From an uncultured Blautia sp. (GTDB taxonomy: Bacteria; Bacillota; Clostridia; Lachnospirales; Lachnospiraceae), in assembly GCA_937900135.1 (NCBI GenBank), contig CALCDJ010000045.1:9589-73588 (forward strand): 64,000 nt of DNA, read 5' to 3'. The position numbers and the translations under genes are program-made. Under the pieces are notes generated by a model. It saw nothing but the letters and a program-made list of their open reading frames with translations. It was not told where the DNA came from and made no database searches. The stretch's first letter is position 1, and every line of letters starts with the position of its first letter. This document shows positions 17,509-26,348 of this stretch, piece after piece.

Positions 17509-17802
17509 ATGAGCGTTGTGATTGTAGGCGGTAACGAACGGATGGTATGTCAGTATGAGGATATCTGTAAAGGATATGGATGTAAGGCAAAGGTATTTGC
17601 CAAGGAAAAAGGCGCCATGAAGAAAAAAATCGGAGTACCGGATCTGCTGATTCTGTTTACCAATACAGTATCGCACAAAATGGTGAACTGTGCAGTGGAA
17701 GAAGCAAAGAAAAAATCCATTCCCGTATGTCGCTGCCACAGCAGCAGCGCAGCAGCTCTCGATGGAATTTTAAAGGAGTATTGTGAAAACTGTTTTTGTT
17801 AA
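17509..17802 (+). CDS. DUF2325 domain protein
   Basis: A 97-residue protein starting MSVVIVGGNERM, the usual start of DUF2325 proteins, with a Rossmann-like first half and a CRCHSSSAAA segment near the end. The terminal residues are Cys-rich (CENCFC). Members often sit near ferrous-iron transport genes in Clostridia, but function is not established. The ATG at 17509 is chosen because AAGGAG (17494-17499) abuts the ATG at 17500. The candidate DtxR-type site upstream agrees with a metal-linked role. Confidence 0.78.
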   Translation: MSVVIVGGNERMVCQYEDICKGYGCKAKVFAKEKGAMKKKIGVPDLLILFTNTVSHKMVNCAVEEAKKKSIPVCRCHSSSAAALDGILKEYCENCFC

Positions 17803-17879
17803 GTCCGTCAGGAAAAAGAAAGAGAATCAGGGACTTCCTTGTATATTTCTACAATTTTTTATGGAAATGAAAGAAATAC

Positions 17880-17908
17880 TTGCAAAATTCGCTGTTTTTC
17901 AATAAAAT
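17880..17908 (+). promoter_or_regulatory. Promoter of the aspartokinase gene
   Basis: TTGCAA (17880-17885), 17-base spacer, TAAAAT (17903-17908), about 45 bases before the start of the gene. Confidence 0.6.
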
Positions 17909-17958
17909 AGGAACATACTTTATAGTGGTAAAGAGAAAAAGCAGTGAGGAGCAGGATT

Positions 17959-19278
17959 ATGAAAAAAGTAGTGAAATTTGGAGGAAGTTCTCTGGCCAAT
18001 GCAGAACAGTTTCAGAAGGTAGGAGAGATTATCAGAAGTGAGGAGAGCAGACGTTATGTGGTTCCGTCTGCGCCAGGCAAACGGTTTGACGGGGATACCA
18101 AGGTGACAGACCTTCTGTATGGCTGTTATGACGCTGCAGTAAAAGGGGAAGCCTTTGAACAAAAACTGGAAGAAATCAAGGAGCGGTATTATGAAATCAT
18201 CCGTGGTTTGAAGATGGAACTTTCACTGGAAGAAGAATTTGCGCAGATTGGGCAGGATTTTCAGGCGCAGGCAGGAGTGGAATATGCAGCTTCCCGTGGG
18301 GAGTTTTTAAATGGAAAGGTGATGGCTGCGTACTTAGGCTATGAATTTGTGGATGCGGCAACAGTGATTCGTTTTGATAAGAATGGAAATTTTGATCCGG
18401 TAAAAACCGACAAACTTCTCTCAAAAAGACTGGCGAAGTGTGAACAAGCAGTAATTCCGGGCTTTTATGGTGCCTGTGAGGATGGAACCATAAAGACCTT
18501 TTCCAGAGGTGGTTCCGATGTGACTGGTTCTCTGGTAGCCAAGGCAATCCAGGCGGATTTATATGAAAACTGGACAGACGTATCAGGTTTCCTTGTTACG
18601 GATCCAAGAATTGTGGATCGGCCTGCTGTGATTGAAACCATCACTTACCGGGAACTTCGGGAGCTTTCTTATATGGGCGCTACAGTGCTTCATGAAGAAG
18701 CAATCTTCCCGGTACGGAAGGAAGGGATCCCCATCAATATCCGTAACACCAACCGTCCAGAGGATAAGGGAACATTTATTGTGGAGAGCACCTGCAAAAA
18801 ACCAAAGTATGTGATTACAGGAATTGCAGGAAAGAAGGGCTTCTGTTCCATAAACATTGAAAAATCCATGATGAACAGCGAAATCGGTTTTGGCCGTAAG
18901 GTACTCCAGGTGTTTGAGGATAATCAGATCAGTTTTGAACATGTGCCCTCTGGCATTGATACCATGACAGTGTATGTACATCAGGACGAGTTTGAAGAGA
19001 AGGAGCAGCAGGTGGTGGCCGGCATTCATCGGGCAGTTCAGCCGGATTTTGTGGAAATGGAATCGGATTTGGCTCTGATTGCAGTGGTGGGCCGTGGAAT
19101 GAAGTCACAGCGTGGAACAGCCGGAAGGATTTTTTCAGCTCTGGCGCATGCCAACGTAAACGTAAAAATGATCGACCAGGGCTCCAGTGAGCTGAATATT
19201 ATCATCGGTGTGGAAAATCGTGATTTTGAGACGGCAGTAAAGGCTATTTATGATATTTTTGTCATGACACAGATCTGA
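17959..19278 (+). CDS. Aspartate kinase
   Basis: A 439-residue monofunctional aspartokinase, first step of the lysine/threonine/methionine pathway. KFGGSS near residue 5 is the ATP/aspartate motif, VVPSAPGKR follows, FSRGGSDVTGSLVAKA is the central catalytic segment, and two ACT domains occupy the last 140 residues (ITGIAGKKGFCSINIEKS; LIAVVGRGMKSQRGTAGRIF). The ATG at 17959 has GAGGAG seven bases upstream, better than the GTG at 17944. Feedback inhibition through the ACT domains is likely; there is no room for a lysine riboswitch in the leader. Confidence 0.93.
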   Translation: MKKVVKFGGSSLANAEQFQKVGEIIRSEESRRYVVPSAPGKRFDGDTKVTDLLYGCYDAAVKGEAFEQKLEEIKERYYEIIRGLKMELSLEEEFAQIGQDFQAQAGVEYAASRGEFLNGKVMAAYLGYEFVDAATVIRFDKNGNFDPVKTDKLLSKRLAKCEQAVIPGFYGACEDGTIKTFSRGGSDVTGSLVAKAIQADLYENWTDVSGFLVTDPRIVDRPAVIETITYRELRELSYMGATVLHEEAIFPVRKEGIPINIRNTNRPEDKGTFIVESTCKKPKYVITGIAGKKGFCSINIEKSMMNSEIGFGRKVLQVFEDNQISFEHVPSGIDTMTVYVHQDEFEEKEQQVVAGIHRAVQPDFVEMESDLALIAVVGRGMKSQRGTAGRIFSALAHANVNVKMIDQGSSELNIIIGVENRDFETAVKAIYDIFVMTQI

Positions 19279-19441
19279 TCTGTATGGTGTCTGCTCTTTA
19301 TTCAGCCTGAAAAAACTTAAAAAAACGTTCAAATTTAGCCAAAATTCTTCAAAAAGCATTAGATTTTTAAACGAAGTTCCCATTTTTTGGAAGAGATTTT
19401 TGTTTAAAATGTGGAAAAATGTAACGAAAATTTGAAGCCCC

Positions 19442-19509
19442 TTGACATTCACTTTTCAAAATGCCAAAATACGGTCAGATAAAATGATTGTTTGTGAATG
19501 CATTTTATC
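19442..19509 (+). promoter_or_regulatory. Promoter and hairpin upstream of the HPr-like gene
   Basis: TTGACA (19442-19447), 17-base spacer, CAAAAT (19465-19470). Just downstream GATAAAATG (19478-19486) pairs perfectly with CATTTTATC (19501-19509). The 293-base gap after aspartokinase (19279-19571) contains nothing else I can support. Confidence 0.5.
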
Positions 19510-19571
19510 GAGAAAACGATTGGTTTGTAGAGATGGATGATACTGCTGATTGAGAATAGGAGGCTGAAACA

Positions 19572-19799
19572 ATGACGGAGCATCAGATCAGACTAAATGC
19601 TACGGAAGACGTAAAAGAGTTTGTAAACGCGGCAAGCAAATGTGATTTTGACATTGATATCTTTTACAACAGAATTATTATTGATGCAAAATCTATTTTG
19701 GGAATCCTGAGCATGGACCTGACGAAAGTTTTAACCGTGAAATGCTACGGAGAAGACCAGAAATTCAATAAAACCATTGCAAAATTTGCAGTAGCATAG
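19572..19799 (+). CDS. HPr-like domain protein lacking the phosphoacceptor histidine
   Basis: A 75-residue protein matching the HPr fold: FVNAASKCDFDIDIFYN and DAKSILGILSMDLTKVLTVKCYGED align with the conserved second half of HPr, including the Ser46 region (AKSILG). The GLHARPA loop carrying His15 is replaced by NATEDVKEF, so it cannot accept phosphate from Enzyme I. A regulatory or structural role is likely; PTS phosphotransfer is not. A terminator follows directly. Confidence 0.8.
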   Translation: MTEHQIRLNATEDVKEFVNAASKCDFDIDIFYNRIIIDAKSILGILSMDLTKVLTVKCYGEDQKFNKTIAKFAVA

Positions 19800-19825
19800 T
19801 ATAGTAAAATACAGAAGAAGCAAAA

Positions 19826-19856
19826 AAGGTGCGCACAGAGGTGTGCACCTTCTTTC
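19826..19856 (+). terminator. Intrinsic terminator after the HPr-like gene
   Basis: AAGGTGCGCAC (19826-19836) pairs with GTGTGCACCTT (19841-19851) around loop AGAG, one G-U pair, followed by TCTTTCGT. This also argues against a helicase start at the GTG inside the stem. Confidence 0.75.
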
Positions 19857-19873
19857 GTATAACAGGAGAAATT

Positions 19874-22228
19874 ATGAAAAAACCAATCGTCCGCATTTCC
19901 GTAAGGAATCTGGTGGAATTTATATTGCAAAGCGGGGATCTGGACAACCGCAGAAATACCATGGACAAAGAAGCCATGCAGAAAGGCAGCCGTCTGCACA
20001 GAAAAATACAGAAACAGATGGGAAGCCAATATCGTCCGGAGGTATCCCTGAAACGGGAAACAGAATATGAAGATGTCATCCTGGTTGTGGAGGGCCGGGC
20101 AGATGGAATCCAGACAGAAGGGGATGGAGTACTCATAGACGAGATCAAAGGAATCTATGGAGATCCTCAGCTTTTGGAAGCACCGATACCGGTTCATCGT
20201 GCCCAGGCCCTTTGTTATGCACGGATTTACGGTGAGATGGAACAACTGGATAAAATCGTGGTTCAGATGACGTATGCCAATCTGGATACAGAACAGATCC
20301 GACGCTTTCGGGAAGAACTTTCCATGGAATATCTTGTGAACTGGTATCAGGAGCTTACCGATGCCTACCACAAATGGATCTCTTATCAGCTGCGCTGGAA
20401 GAAGGAACGGAACCGTTCCATGGAAGGACTGGAATTTCCCTTTCCTTACCGGGAGGGGCAGAGAAAAATGGTTTCCAGTGTGTATCATTCCATTGTCAGC
20501 GAAAAACAGATTTTTATTCAGGCGCCTACTGGAGTGGGAAAAACCATGTCCACTATTTTTCCGGCAGTACGGGCTGTGGGAGAGGGAAAGGGAGAAACGA
20601 TTTTTTATCTCACTGCAAAGACCATTACCAGAACTGTGGCCCAGGAGGCATTTTCTATTTTACGGGAACGGGGACTTCGGTTTAAGACGATCACCATTAC
20701 CGCCAAGGAAAAAATGTGTTTTCTGGAAAAGGCAGAATGCAATCCCGAGGCATGTCCCTATGCAAAAGGCCATTTTGACCGTGTCAACGAAGCGGTTTAT
20801 CAGCTTTGGACTACAGAAGAGAACTTTGATCGGGACTGCATTTTAGAGCAGGCAGAAAAATGGAAGGTCTGTCCTTTTGAAATGTGCCTGGATCTGTCCG
20901 TGTGGATGGATGGTGTGATCTGCGATTATAATTATGCGTTTGACCCCAATGTGCATCTGAAGCGCTTTTTTGGAGAGGAGAGCCGGGGAAAGTACATTTT
21001 TCTCATTGATGAGGCGCATAATCTGGCAGAAAGGGGACGGGAGATGTACAGCGCCTCCATCTGTAAAGAGGAAGTGCTGGAAGTAAAGAAACGGGTGAAG
21101 CCCTTTTGGCCAAAGCTGGCCAGAGCCCTGGAAAAGGTCAATAAATTGCTTCTGGAACTGAAAAAAGAGTGCGACAGGTATCAGATTCAGGAAAACCAGG
21201 GGGTAATGCCTCTGTATCTGATGCAGGTTATGGGCGAAATGGAACAGATGCTGGAGGAACCGCCAAGAGAAGGCATAGCAGACGAAATCTTGGATTTCTA
21301 TTTTTCTGTCCGTGATTTTTTAAATATTTCCGAACTGGTGGATGAAAACTATGTGATCTACACAGAACAGGGAGAGGATGGACGGTTTCGTCTGAAGCTT
21401 TTTTGTGTAAATCCGGCAGAGAATTTAAAAGCATATCTGGAAAAGGGAATCAGTGCAGTGTTTTTTTCTGCGACCCTTCTTCCTCTTACCTATTATCGGA
21501 AACTGTTAAGCTGCCGGGAAGATGATTACGGGATCTACGTACCTTCTCCCTTTGACCGGGAAAAACGGTGTATTCTCACTGGAGTGGATGTGAGCAGCCG
21601 TTATACCAGAAGAAATTATGAAGAATATCGGAAACTTGCAGCCTATATTGCCCGGATGGCCTGGCAGAAAAAGGGAAACTACATGGTGTTTTTTCCTTCC
21701 TACAAGTTAATGGAAGAGGTACGTCAGGTTTATGAAGAAGAGTTTTCTGTGGACTGGGTACACTGTATTTCTCAGACGGCATCCATGGATGAACGGGTCC
21801 GGGAGGAATTTCTGGAGGAATTTCAGGAGCGGGAGAAAACCCTGATTGGCTTCTGTGTCATGGGAGGAGTTTTTTCAGAAGGGATCGATCTCATAGGAAA
21901 ACGTCTTATAGGTGTTGCTATTGTGGGAACCGGGATTCCGCAGATCAGTCATGAACGTGAGATTTTAAAAGAGTTTTACGATAAAAAGGGAGAAAACGGT
22001 TTTGATTATGCCTACCGTTTTCCGGGAATGAATAAGGTTTTGCAGGCAGCAGGAAGAGTAATCCGTACCCAGGAGGATGTGGGTTGCATCCTTCTTCTGG
22101 ATGAACGGTTTTCTGAGGGAGAATATCAGAGATTGTTCCCACTGGAATGGGAAGATCGTAAGAGATGTACCCTTCACAATGTAGAGGGATTTCTGAAAAC
22201 TTTTTGGGAAAAATATCTTGACAGATAG
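19874..22228 (+). CDS. RecB-type nuclease fused to XPD/DinG-family Fe-S helicase
   Basis: A 784-residue protein. Residues 1-170 carry a complete PD-(D/E)XK nuclease of the RecB/Cas4 kind: H42 in GSRLHRKI, D77 in GRADG, E90-I-K92 in IDEIKG and QALCY (Q111-Y115). A superfamily 2 helicase follows: Walker A APTGVGKT (217-224), DEAH in FLIDEAHNL, late motifs GVFSEGIDL and QAAGRVIRTQED. Between Walker A and DEAH the cysteines of MCF, ECN, ACPY and CPFEMC suit the Fe-S cluster of XPD/DinG. Start is chosen at ATG 19874 behind AGGAG. A DNA-repair or replication role is inferred. Confidence 0.88.
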   Translation: MKKPIVRISVRNLVEFILQSGDLDNRRNTMDKEAMQKGSRLHRKIQKQMGSQYRPEVSLKRETEYEDVILVVEGRADGIQTEGDGVLIDEIKGIYGDPQLLEAPIPVHRAQALCYARIYGEMEQLDKIVVQMTYANLDTEQIRRFREELSMEYLVNWYQELTDAYHKWISYQLRWKKERNRSMEGLEFPFPYREGQRKMVSSVYHSIVSEKQIFIQAPTGVGKTMSTIFPAVRAVGEGKGETIFYLTAKTITRTVAQEAFSILRERGLRFKTITITAKEKMCFLEKAECNPEACPYAKGHFDRVNEAVYQLWTTEENFDRDCILEQAEKWKVCPFEMCLDLSVWMDGVICDYNYAFDPNVHLKRFFGEESRGKYIFLIDEAHNLAERGREMYSASICKEEVLEVKKRVKPFWPKLARALEKVNKLLLELKKECDRYQIQENQGVMPLYLMQVMGEMEQMLEEPPREGIADEILDFYFSVRDFLNISELVDENYVIYTEQGEDGRFRLKLFCVNPAENLKAYLEKGISAVFFSATLLPLTYYRKLLSCREDDYGIYVPSPFDREKRCILTGVDVSSRYTRRNYEEYRKLAAYIARMAWQKKGNYMVFFPSYKLMEEVRQVYEEEFSVDWVHCISQTASMDERVREEFLEEFQEREKTLIGFCVMGGVFSEGIDLIGKRLIGVAIVGTGIPQISHEREILKEFYDKKGENGFDYAYRFPGMNKVLQAAGRVIRTQEDVGCILLLDERFSEGEYQRLFPLEWEDRKRCTLHNVEGFLKTFWEKYLDR

Positions 22229-22245
22229 AAAAAATGCTGTATACT
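22218..22245 (+). promoter_or_regulatory. Promoter of glmS
   Basis: TTGACA (22218-22223), 16-base spacer, TATACT (22240-22245), overlapping the end of the helicase gene. The leader to the glmS start is about 72 bases. Confidence 0.75.
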
Positions 22246-22323
22246 TTACTGAGTTAAAACACTGAAAATGCAAAAAAAGAAACTGATTGTGCAAATGAAA
22301 GAAGGACAACAGGAGGGAACGAC

Positions 22324-24150
22324 ATGTGTGGAATTGTAGGGTATATTGGCAGACAACAGGCAGCGCCTATTCTTCTGGAGGGACTTTCCAGGCTGGAATA
22401 CCGTGGGTATGATTCAGCAGGAATTGCTGTATTTGACGGAGAAAGACTTCAGACAGAAAAGGTGATGGGGCGCCTGAAGGGACTAAAGGAACTGACTCAT
22501 GACGGAGCAACAATGAGGGGGACTTCCGGAATTGGACATACCCGCTGGGCAACCCATGGCTGTCCTTCCAATACAAATGCACATCCTCATTTTAATAAAG
22601 AGCATTCCATTGTGGTGGTACACAATGGAATTATTGAGAATTACGGGAAACTTAAGAAAAAACTGGAAGACAAAGGGTATGAGTTTGTCTCAGAGACAGA
22701 TACAGAGGTGCTGGTACATCTGCTCACAGAATATTATCAGGGTGATCCGGTTGCTGCTATGGAAAAGGTGATGCATCGTGTGGAAGGCTCTTATGCGCTG
22801 GGCATTATGTTTGTGGATCATCCTCATCATATTTATGCTGCGCGGAAGGACAGCCCGCTGATCATTGGAACCAGCGAAGACGGGAATTTCATTGCTTCAG
22901 ATGTTCCGGCCATTTTGCAATATACAAGGAATGTATATTATATGCAGAATGAAGAAATTGCCTGCCTGTCCATGGAACATATCCGGTTTTATAACATTGA
23001 CGGGGAACCACTGAAGAAAGAGACCACAACCATTGACTGGGATGTGGATGCAGCAGAAAAGGGCGGTTATGAGCATTTTATGCTGAAGGAAATATACGAA
23101 CAGCCCAAGGCAGTGCGGGATACCATTAGCCCAAGACTGAAGGACAATGACATTTGCATTCAGGAACTGGGCATGAGTGACGAAGAGATCCGGGCTTTGA
23201 AAAAAATCAGTATCGTTGCCTGTGGCTCAGCGTATCATGTGGGCGTGACGGCCAAATATGTGATTGAAGAACTGGCCAGGATACCGGTAGAAGTAGATCT
23301 GGCCAGTGAGTACCGATATCGAAATCCCATATTTGAAGAAGGGATGTTGACCGTTGTTATCAGCCAGTCCGGAGAAACTGCAGATTCCCTTGCAGCTCTT
23401 CGGGAAGCAAAGGCGCATCATTGTCCGGTGCTTGGAATTGTGAATGTGGTGGGAAGCTCCATAGCCAGAGAAGCAGATCAGGTGATGTATACCTGGGCAG
23501 GACCGGAGATTTCAGTAGCCACGACCAAGGCCTACAGCACTCAGCTGGCAGCTGTGTATCTTCTGGCGCTTTTGTTTGCCCGGGTTCGCAAAACCATCAG
23601 CGAGGAGGAATTCCAGAAGCTGAAAGGAGAACTGGAGCAGCTGCCGGAGCAGATGGAAAGTCTTCTTGGGATGAAAGAAAAAATTCAGAGATTTGCCAAC
23701 CGGTATCTGGCAGCAGATCATATGTTTTTTATTGGAAGGGGCATAGACTATGCCATTTCTCTGGAAGGTTCTCTGAAGCTGAAGGAGATTTCCTATATCC
23801 ATTCAGAGGCATACGCAGCAGGGGAGCTGAAGCATGGAACGATTTCTTTGATCGAAGACAACACGCTGGTGGTTGCGGTAGCCACACAGGAACAGTTATA
23901 TCCGAAGACCATCAGCAATATTGTGGAAGTAAAAACAAGAGGCGCTTTTGTGATGGCAATCACTAATCTGGGCCATAAGGAAATAGAAAAAACAGCTGAT
24001 TATGTATTCTATATCCCTAAAACAAGTTCTTACTTTACCAATTCCCTGGCAATCATCCCGCTGCAGCTTTTCGGTTATTACGTATCTCTGGGCAGAGGTC
24101 TGGATGTGGATAAACCAAGAAATCTGGCAAAATCTGTGACAGTGGAATAA
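22324..24150 (+). CDS. glmS: Glutamine--fructose-6-phosphate aminotransferase (isomerizing)
   Basis: A 608-residue enzyme making glucosamine-6-phosphate for peptidoglycan and amino-sugar synthesis. It begins MCGIVGYIG, so Cys2 becomes the N-terminal glutaminase nucleophile; TRWATHG and the NAHPH segment complete the class II amidotransferase domain. Two SIS domains follow (ACGSAYHVG; SQSGETADSL), and the C terminus DKPRNLAKSVTVE is canonical. The start has AGGAGGG upstream. No glmS ribozyme fits in the short leader, so control must differ from Bacillus. Confidence 0.97.
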   Translation: MCGIVGYIGRQQAAPILLEGLSRLEYRGYDSAGIAVFDGERLQTEKVMGRLKGLKELTHDGATMRGTSGIGHTRWATHGCPSNTNAHPHFNKEHSIVVVHNGIIENYGKLKKKLEDKGYEFVSETDTEVLVHLLTEYYQGDPVAAMEKVMHRVEGSYALGIMFVDHPHHIYAARKDSPLIIGTSEDGNFIASDVPAILQYTRNVYYMQNEEIACLSMEHIRFYNIDGEPLKKETTTIDWDVDAAEKGGYEHFMLKEIYEQPKAVRDTISPRLKDNDICIQELGMSDEEIRALKKISIVACGSAYHVGVTAKYVIEELARIPVEVDLASEYRYRNPIFEEGMLTVVISQSGETADSLAALREAKAHHCPVLGIVNVVGSSIAREADQVMYTWAGPEISVATTKAYSTQLAAVYLLALLFARVRKTISEEEFQKLKGELEQLPEQMESLLGMKEKIQRFANRYLAADHMFFIGRGIDYAISLEGSLKLKEISYIHSEAYAAGELKHGTISLIEDNTLVVAVATQEQLYPKTISNIVEVKTRGAFVMAITNLGHKEIEKTADYVFYIPKTSSYFTNSLAIIPLQLFGYYVSLGRGLDVDKPRNLAKSVTVE

Positions 24151-24155
24151 AGGAA

Positions 24156-24184
24156 TTGCAGTTCTCCCGAAAACAAGGTATACT
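24156..24184 (+). promoter_or_regulatory. Promoter of the serine hydrolase gene
   Basis: TTGCAG (24156-24161), 17-base spacer, TATACT (24179-24184), directly after the glmS stop. Confidence 0.65.
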
Positions 24185-24211
24185 TTCTCTACTGAAAAAA
24201 AGGAGAAACCT

Positions 24212-25684
24212 ATGAAAAATACAAAATGGAACAAGAGATGGAAGCTTTTGTGTACGGCTTTTGGTATTCTCACAGCCAGCGTAAATGTTTCCGGAGCAGA
24301 GAAAGATGTTCTTCTTTCGGTAGAGGGAGAAGCGCAGATTCGGGAAATTTCAGATGGATCCGGTACCTATCTGCTGAAAAGCGATGGGTTTTACTGCCTC
24401 AAGGCAGATGGAAGCAAAGATCAGAAGCCTGCTGTGCATTATTTCGATCATCTGGAAATAGATGGTACTGTTTTTAACGGTTATTATTATCATGATGCAG
24501 AAGGAAGATTTCAAAGTGCTTCCCCCCATGTGGAACAGTTGAAGAATCTTACCATTGCACAGGGGACAGAGGAGTATGCCTGGAACCGTACCTTTGACGG
24601 GTATTATATGGTCAACAATCTGGGCAGGCTTACAGCAGCGCCGCAGATTCGATATATGGATCAGCTGGTGATGAATGGAACCGCATTTCAGGGATATTAT
24701 TATTTTGACGAATATGGGAGAATGACAACAGAGCCTGGAATCCATTATATTGAAATGACCTCCAATGGCCAGATGTTTCAGGGAAATTACTACTTCGGCG
24801 GTCCCAATGGCGTTCTGGAGCAGAAGGCAGGTATGACAGAAGAGGGATTTCCTGTGGATGAAACAGGAAAGGTAGGCGCTTTGGAGGATTTGGGAATGGA
24901 TACGCTCCATCCCCTTCTGGAGCAAATGCTTTCCGGGTATCAGGGAACGTGGAGCGTTTATGTCAAGGATATGAATACCGGGGAGAAATTTGCAGTCAAT
25001 AACCAGCAGATGTATTCTGCAAGTCTGATCAAAACCTTTGTGATGGCAAAGACCTACGAAAATATGGAAACAGTTCTTTCTAATGAAGGAAAACGAATGA
25101 ACAAATCTCCGGAAGACCCGGCGGTACAGGCAAAGGTAGAGGGACTTCTGGAGAATATGATTACTGTCAGTGACAATGAGTCTTATAATGAGCTGATTCG
25201 TCTTCAGACGGAAACGCACGATTTTCTCAAAGGGGCCCAGGAAGTCAATACCTATCTGGAAAAGGAAGGATATAAAGAAACTACGGTGCAGCATACCCTT
25301 GCGCCTTCCGCTTCCCCTTCCGTGGGACTGGGAGGAAATAATAAAACCTCTGTGGAGGACTGTGGAAAGATTCTGGAGAAGATTTATCAGGGAAAATGTG
25401 TCAGTAAGGAGGCCTCCGAAAAGATGCTGGAATTGCTTCTGAACCAGAAAAAAACCTGGAAAATTCCAGAAGGCATCAGCGGAGACATTAAAATTGCCAA
25501 TAAAACAGGGGAGACAGATAAGGATCAGCATGACATTGCCATTGTGTACGGCCCAAAAACAACGTATATTGTGTGTGTGATGTCAGAAGACTTCCCCAAT
25601 GAGGCGGAAGCCATCAAAAACATTCAGGAAGTCTCCAAGGTGGTATATAATTATCTGAATCTGGGAGAAGTGACAGATGGCTGA
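24212..25684 (+). CDS. Secreted serine hydrolase (class A beta-lactamase fold) with N-terminal cell-wall-binding-like repeats
   Basis: A 490-residue exported protein; the first 28 residues form a signal peptide ending near VSGA. Residues 45-215 hold several aromatic repeats ending YYY..GR (FNGYYYHDAEGR, FDGYYMVNNLGR, FQGYYYFDEYGR), like glucan/choline-binding repeats. Residues 230-490 have all class A motifs: S271-L-I-K274, S320-D-N322 and K431-T-G433. An omega-loop glutamate is not obvious. It may be a peptidoglycan-related DD-peptidase-like enzyme or a beta-lactamase; the sequence does not decide. Confidence 0.82.
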   Translation: MKNTKWNKRWKLLCTAFGILTASVNVSGAEKDVLLSVEGEAQIREISDGSGTYLLKSDGFYCLKADGSKDQKPAVHYFDHLEIDGTVFNGYYYHDAEGRFQSASPHVEQLKNLTIAQGTEEYAWNRTFDGYYMVNNLGRLTAAPQIRYMDQLVMNGTAFQGYYYFDEYGRMTTEPGIHYIEMTSNGQMFQGNYYFGGPNGVLEQKAGMTEEGFPVDETGKVGALEDLGMDTLHPLLEQMLSGYQGTWSVYVKDMNTGEKFAVNNQQMYSASLIKTFVMAKTYENMETVLSNEGKRMNKSPEDPAVQAKVEGLLENMITVSDNESYNELIRLQTETHDFLKGAQEVNTYLEKEGYKETTVQHTLAPSASPSVGLGGNNKTSVEDCGKILEKIYQGKCVSKEASEKMLELLLNQKKTWKIPEGISGDIKIANKTGETDKDQHDIAIVYGPKTTYIVCVMSEDFPNEAEAIKNIQEVSKVVYNYLNLGEVTDG

Positions 25685-25722
25685 AAAAACCAGATGGAAC
25701 ATAGAAAACAAAAATATTTTGC

Positions 25723-25751
25723 TTGACGCTAAAATTTTTTTGATATAAAAT
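25723..25751 (+). promoter_or_regulatory. Promoter of ridA
   Basis: TTGACG (25723-25728), 17-base spacer, TAAAAT (25746-25751). Confidence 0.6.
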
Positions 25752-25825
25752 AAAGACAGAAAACCGCAGAGGCCAAAAGGCAGAATCAGCGGAAAAAAAG
25801 AGAATGTATGAAGGGAGATTTTACC

Positions 25826-26203
25826 ATGAAAGTAGTTTACACAGACAAAGCTCCGGCAGCCATCGGACCATATTCACAGGCCATGATCTTAAATGACGTG
25901 CTGTTCACATCAGGACAGATTCCGGTAGATCCGGCAACTGGCGAACTGGCTGGAGAAACCATCGAGGCACAGGCAGAACAGGTTATGAAAAATCTGGATG
26001 CAGTACTCACTGAGGCTGGCACAGATTTTGCACACGCAGTGAAGACCACCTGCTTCCTGGCAGATATGGGAGATTTTGCAGCTTTCAATGAAATTTATGC
26101 AAAATATTTTGTAAATAAACCGGCACGTTCCTGCGTAGCAGTGAAGACATTACCGAAAAATGTTCTCTGCGAGGTAGAAGTGATCGCTGCTATCGAAAAA
26201 TAA
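25826..26203 (+). CDS. ridA: RidA-family enamine/imine deaminase
   Basis: A 125-residue YjgF/YER057c/UK114 protein that hydrolyses reactive enamines released by PLP enzymes such as threonine dehydratase. Recognisable segments are DKAPAAIGPYSQAM, FTSGQIPVDPATGEL, and ARSCVAVKTLPKNVLCEVEVIAAI with the key arginine. The ATG at 25826 lies behind AAGGGAG; the ATG at 25808 would place that site inside the gene. A strong terminator follows. Confidence 0.93.
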   Translation: MKVVYTDKAPAAIGPYSQAMILNDVLFTSGQIPVDPATGELAGETIEAQAEQVMKNLDAVLTEAGTDFAHAVKTTCFLADMGDFAAFNEIYAKYFVNKPARSCVAVKTLPKNVLCEVEVIAAIEK

Positions 26204-26220
26204 TTCAAAGCAGACAGAAG

Positions 26221-26256
26221 AAAAAGCCTTTCATCCGTGGAAGGCTTTTTCTTTTT
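26221..26256 (+). terminator. Intrinsic terminator after ridA
   Basis: AAAAAGCCTT (26221-26230) pairs with AAGGCTTTTT (26241-26250), extended inward by two pairs, and is followed by CTTTTT. Confidence 0.88.
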
Positions 26257-26279
26257 CCGCTGGAATCCACGGGTGACGA

Positions 26280-26308
26280 TTGCTTTTCCACCATGAATCG
26301 TGTATAAT
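26280..26308 (+). promoter_or_regulatory. Promoter of the glycerol-1-phosphate dehydrogenase operon
   Basis: TTGCTT (26280-26285), 17-base spacer, TATAAT (26303-26308). It heads the egsA-like to sigH gene run. Confidence 0.7.
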
Positions 26309-26348
26309 ACCAAACTGTAGAAGTATACCAAAATATCAATCAGACTGT

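Noticed and set aside
17909..17958. Lysine riboswitch before aspartokinase
   Set aside because: The leader is about 45 bases, far too short, and shows no terminator hairpin.
19829..19873. Upstream GTG start for the nuclease-helicase
   Set aside because: It falls within the terminator stem and has no ribosome site; the ATG at 19874 has AGGAG.
22246..22323. glmS ribozyme upstream of glmS
   Set aside because: The promoter leaves a leader of only about 72 bases and no conserved ribozyme core is present.
24350..25531. Long minus-strand open frame (393 codons)
   Set aside because: Antisense shadow of the serine hydrolase gene with no protein motif.
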